Assembly (NCBI GenBank): GCA_026168455.1
Contig: CM047431.1
Span: 57,680,910-57,744,909 of the forward strand
DNA from: Theocolax elegans
Taxonomy: Eukaryota; Arthropoda; Insecta; Hymenoptera; Cerocephalidae
Direction of reading: 5' to 3'
DNA: 64,000 nucleotides
Shown: piece by piece, positions 63,123 through 64,000 of the stretch
Layout of the letters: each line of letters starts with the position of its first letter
How positions within the stretch are numbered: the stretch's first letter is position 1
Position numbers and translations under genes: made by a program
The notes under the pieces: model-generated
Seen by the model: only the letters and a program-made list of their open reading frames with translations
Databases searched by the model: none
What the model was told of the DNA's origin: nothing

Positions 63123-64000
63123 AGGTAAAATACATAATTTACACATTAAGCAATGGAAATTGTGATATTTACAGATTTGAAATGTGTAAAATATGAAATT
63201 TACGGCAGTGAAAAGTGCGAAGATTCGGCGACTAAATACAAAACTGTAAATTCAAGATTTTACATTTACCAAAAGAGTAAAATGGTAGAATTACACATCT
63301 GAAAAGTGCAAATTGTAAAAATTAAATGTTTCAAAAGCGGAAAATGTAATAGAAGGAAAAAAATAGAATTTAACTCTTTTATAAAGGTTAAAAGTACCTA
63401 CTCATCTTACGATTTGGAAAGTGTATATAAATCGTTTAAAAAACCGTGGTAATAGTTTCTCAAAAATAAAAATTTGTTTATATATATAATAAGAGTTAAT
63501 TTTAACAGCATAATTGAAATATTGTATGTATTTGTGGTGTATAAGAATCGTTTTCGCAATAGCCTAAATATTAATTTAGGTTATAATTCTTCTAATTAAA
63601 ACCCTCTAATTATATTCTATTGTATATAAATAAACTTTTATTATTTTCTTCTTTCCAAGAAGTTGAAAATCTAATATTTATAGATTTAAATCAATGCACG
63701 AGATTTTACAGTTTTCCGTAAGATGAGTACTTTTAACCTTTATAAAAGAGTTAAATTCTATTTTTTTCCTTCTATTACATTTTCCGCTTTTGAACATTTA
63801 ATTTTTACAATTTGCACTTTTCAGATGTGTAATTCTACCATTTTACTCTTTTGGTAAATGTAAAATCTTGAATTTACAGTTTTGTATTTAGTCGCCGAAT
63901 CTTCGCACTTTTCACTGCCGTAAATTTCATATTTTACACATTTCAAATCTGTAAATATCACAATTTCCATTGCTTAATGTGTAAATTATGTATTTTACCT
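63123..64000. mobile_element. Long inverted repeat, right arm cut by the window edge
   Basis: The left arm 63123-63412 (AGGTAAAATACATAATTTAC to CTCATCTTACG) is the reverse complement of 63717-64000, with very few differences. A spacer of about 300 bases separates them. The arms carry many TTTACA/TGTAAA words at irregular spacing. The left arm probably begins before 63123 and the right arm continues past 64000. It is most likely a non-autonomous inverted-repeat transposon; diverged relatives are suspected at 37490-37780. Confidence 0.75.

Overview
The window reads as a piece of an AT-rich insect nuclear genome, most likely hymenopteran. The lineage is inferred from gene structure, base composition and repeat style, not from a diagnostic marker. 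There are no operons, bacterial signals, CRISPR arrays or recognisable structural RNA genes apart from 5S-derived SINE copies. Nearly all of the short ORFs look like chance ORFs.

One protein-coding gene can be supported. Eight exons on the + strand (39736-60695) encode an inactive rhomboid protein, the iRhom family (rhomboid-5 in Drosophila, RHBDF1/RHBDF2 in vertebrates). Splice phases agree across all seven introns and give 561 continuous codons. These cover the cytoplasmic N-terminal tail (22-glutamine run, RSVSAP phosphosite-like motif, conserved KRETATFFGIDEE block), the first membrane segment, and the start of the cysteine-rich luminal iRhom homology domain. The 5' end and the C-terminal rhomboid core are missing. 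The first exon opens in mid-codon, and no continuation is visible between 60696 and the window end.

The first 22 kb is a chain of four overlapping, nearly identical direct duplications: 438-3647 with 3648-7052; 5165-7800 with 7801-10438; 10084-14313 with 14330-19101; and 17929-20073 with 20074-22217. Two junctions fall in a 5S rRNA-derived SINE or its poly(A) tail. A fifth, 1030-bp tandem duplication (33511-34540 with 34541-35572) starts in one inverted-repeat element and ends in another. These could be real serial duplications or haplotype/long-read assembly artefacts; the sequence alone cannot decide.

The middle (26.9-36 kb) and several iRhom introns hold many non-autonomous inverted-repeat elements. 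They include a 254-bp element flanked by TA, several elements flanked by TTAA, a near-perfect 683-bp palindrome at 27733-28415, and a long inverted repeat at 63123-64000 that runs off the window. No transposase was found. The other long stretches are AT-rich and hold nothing that can be assigned.
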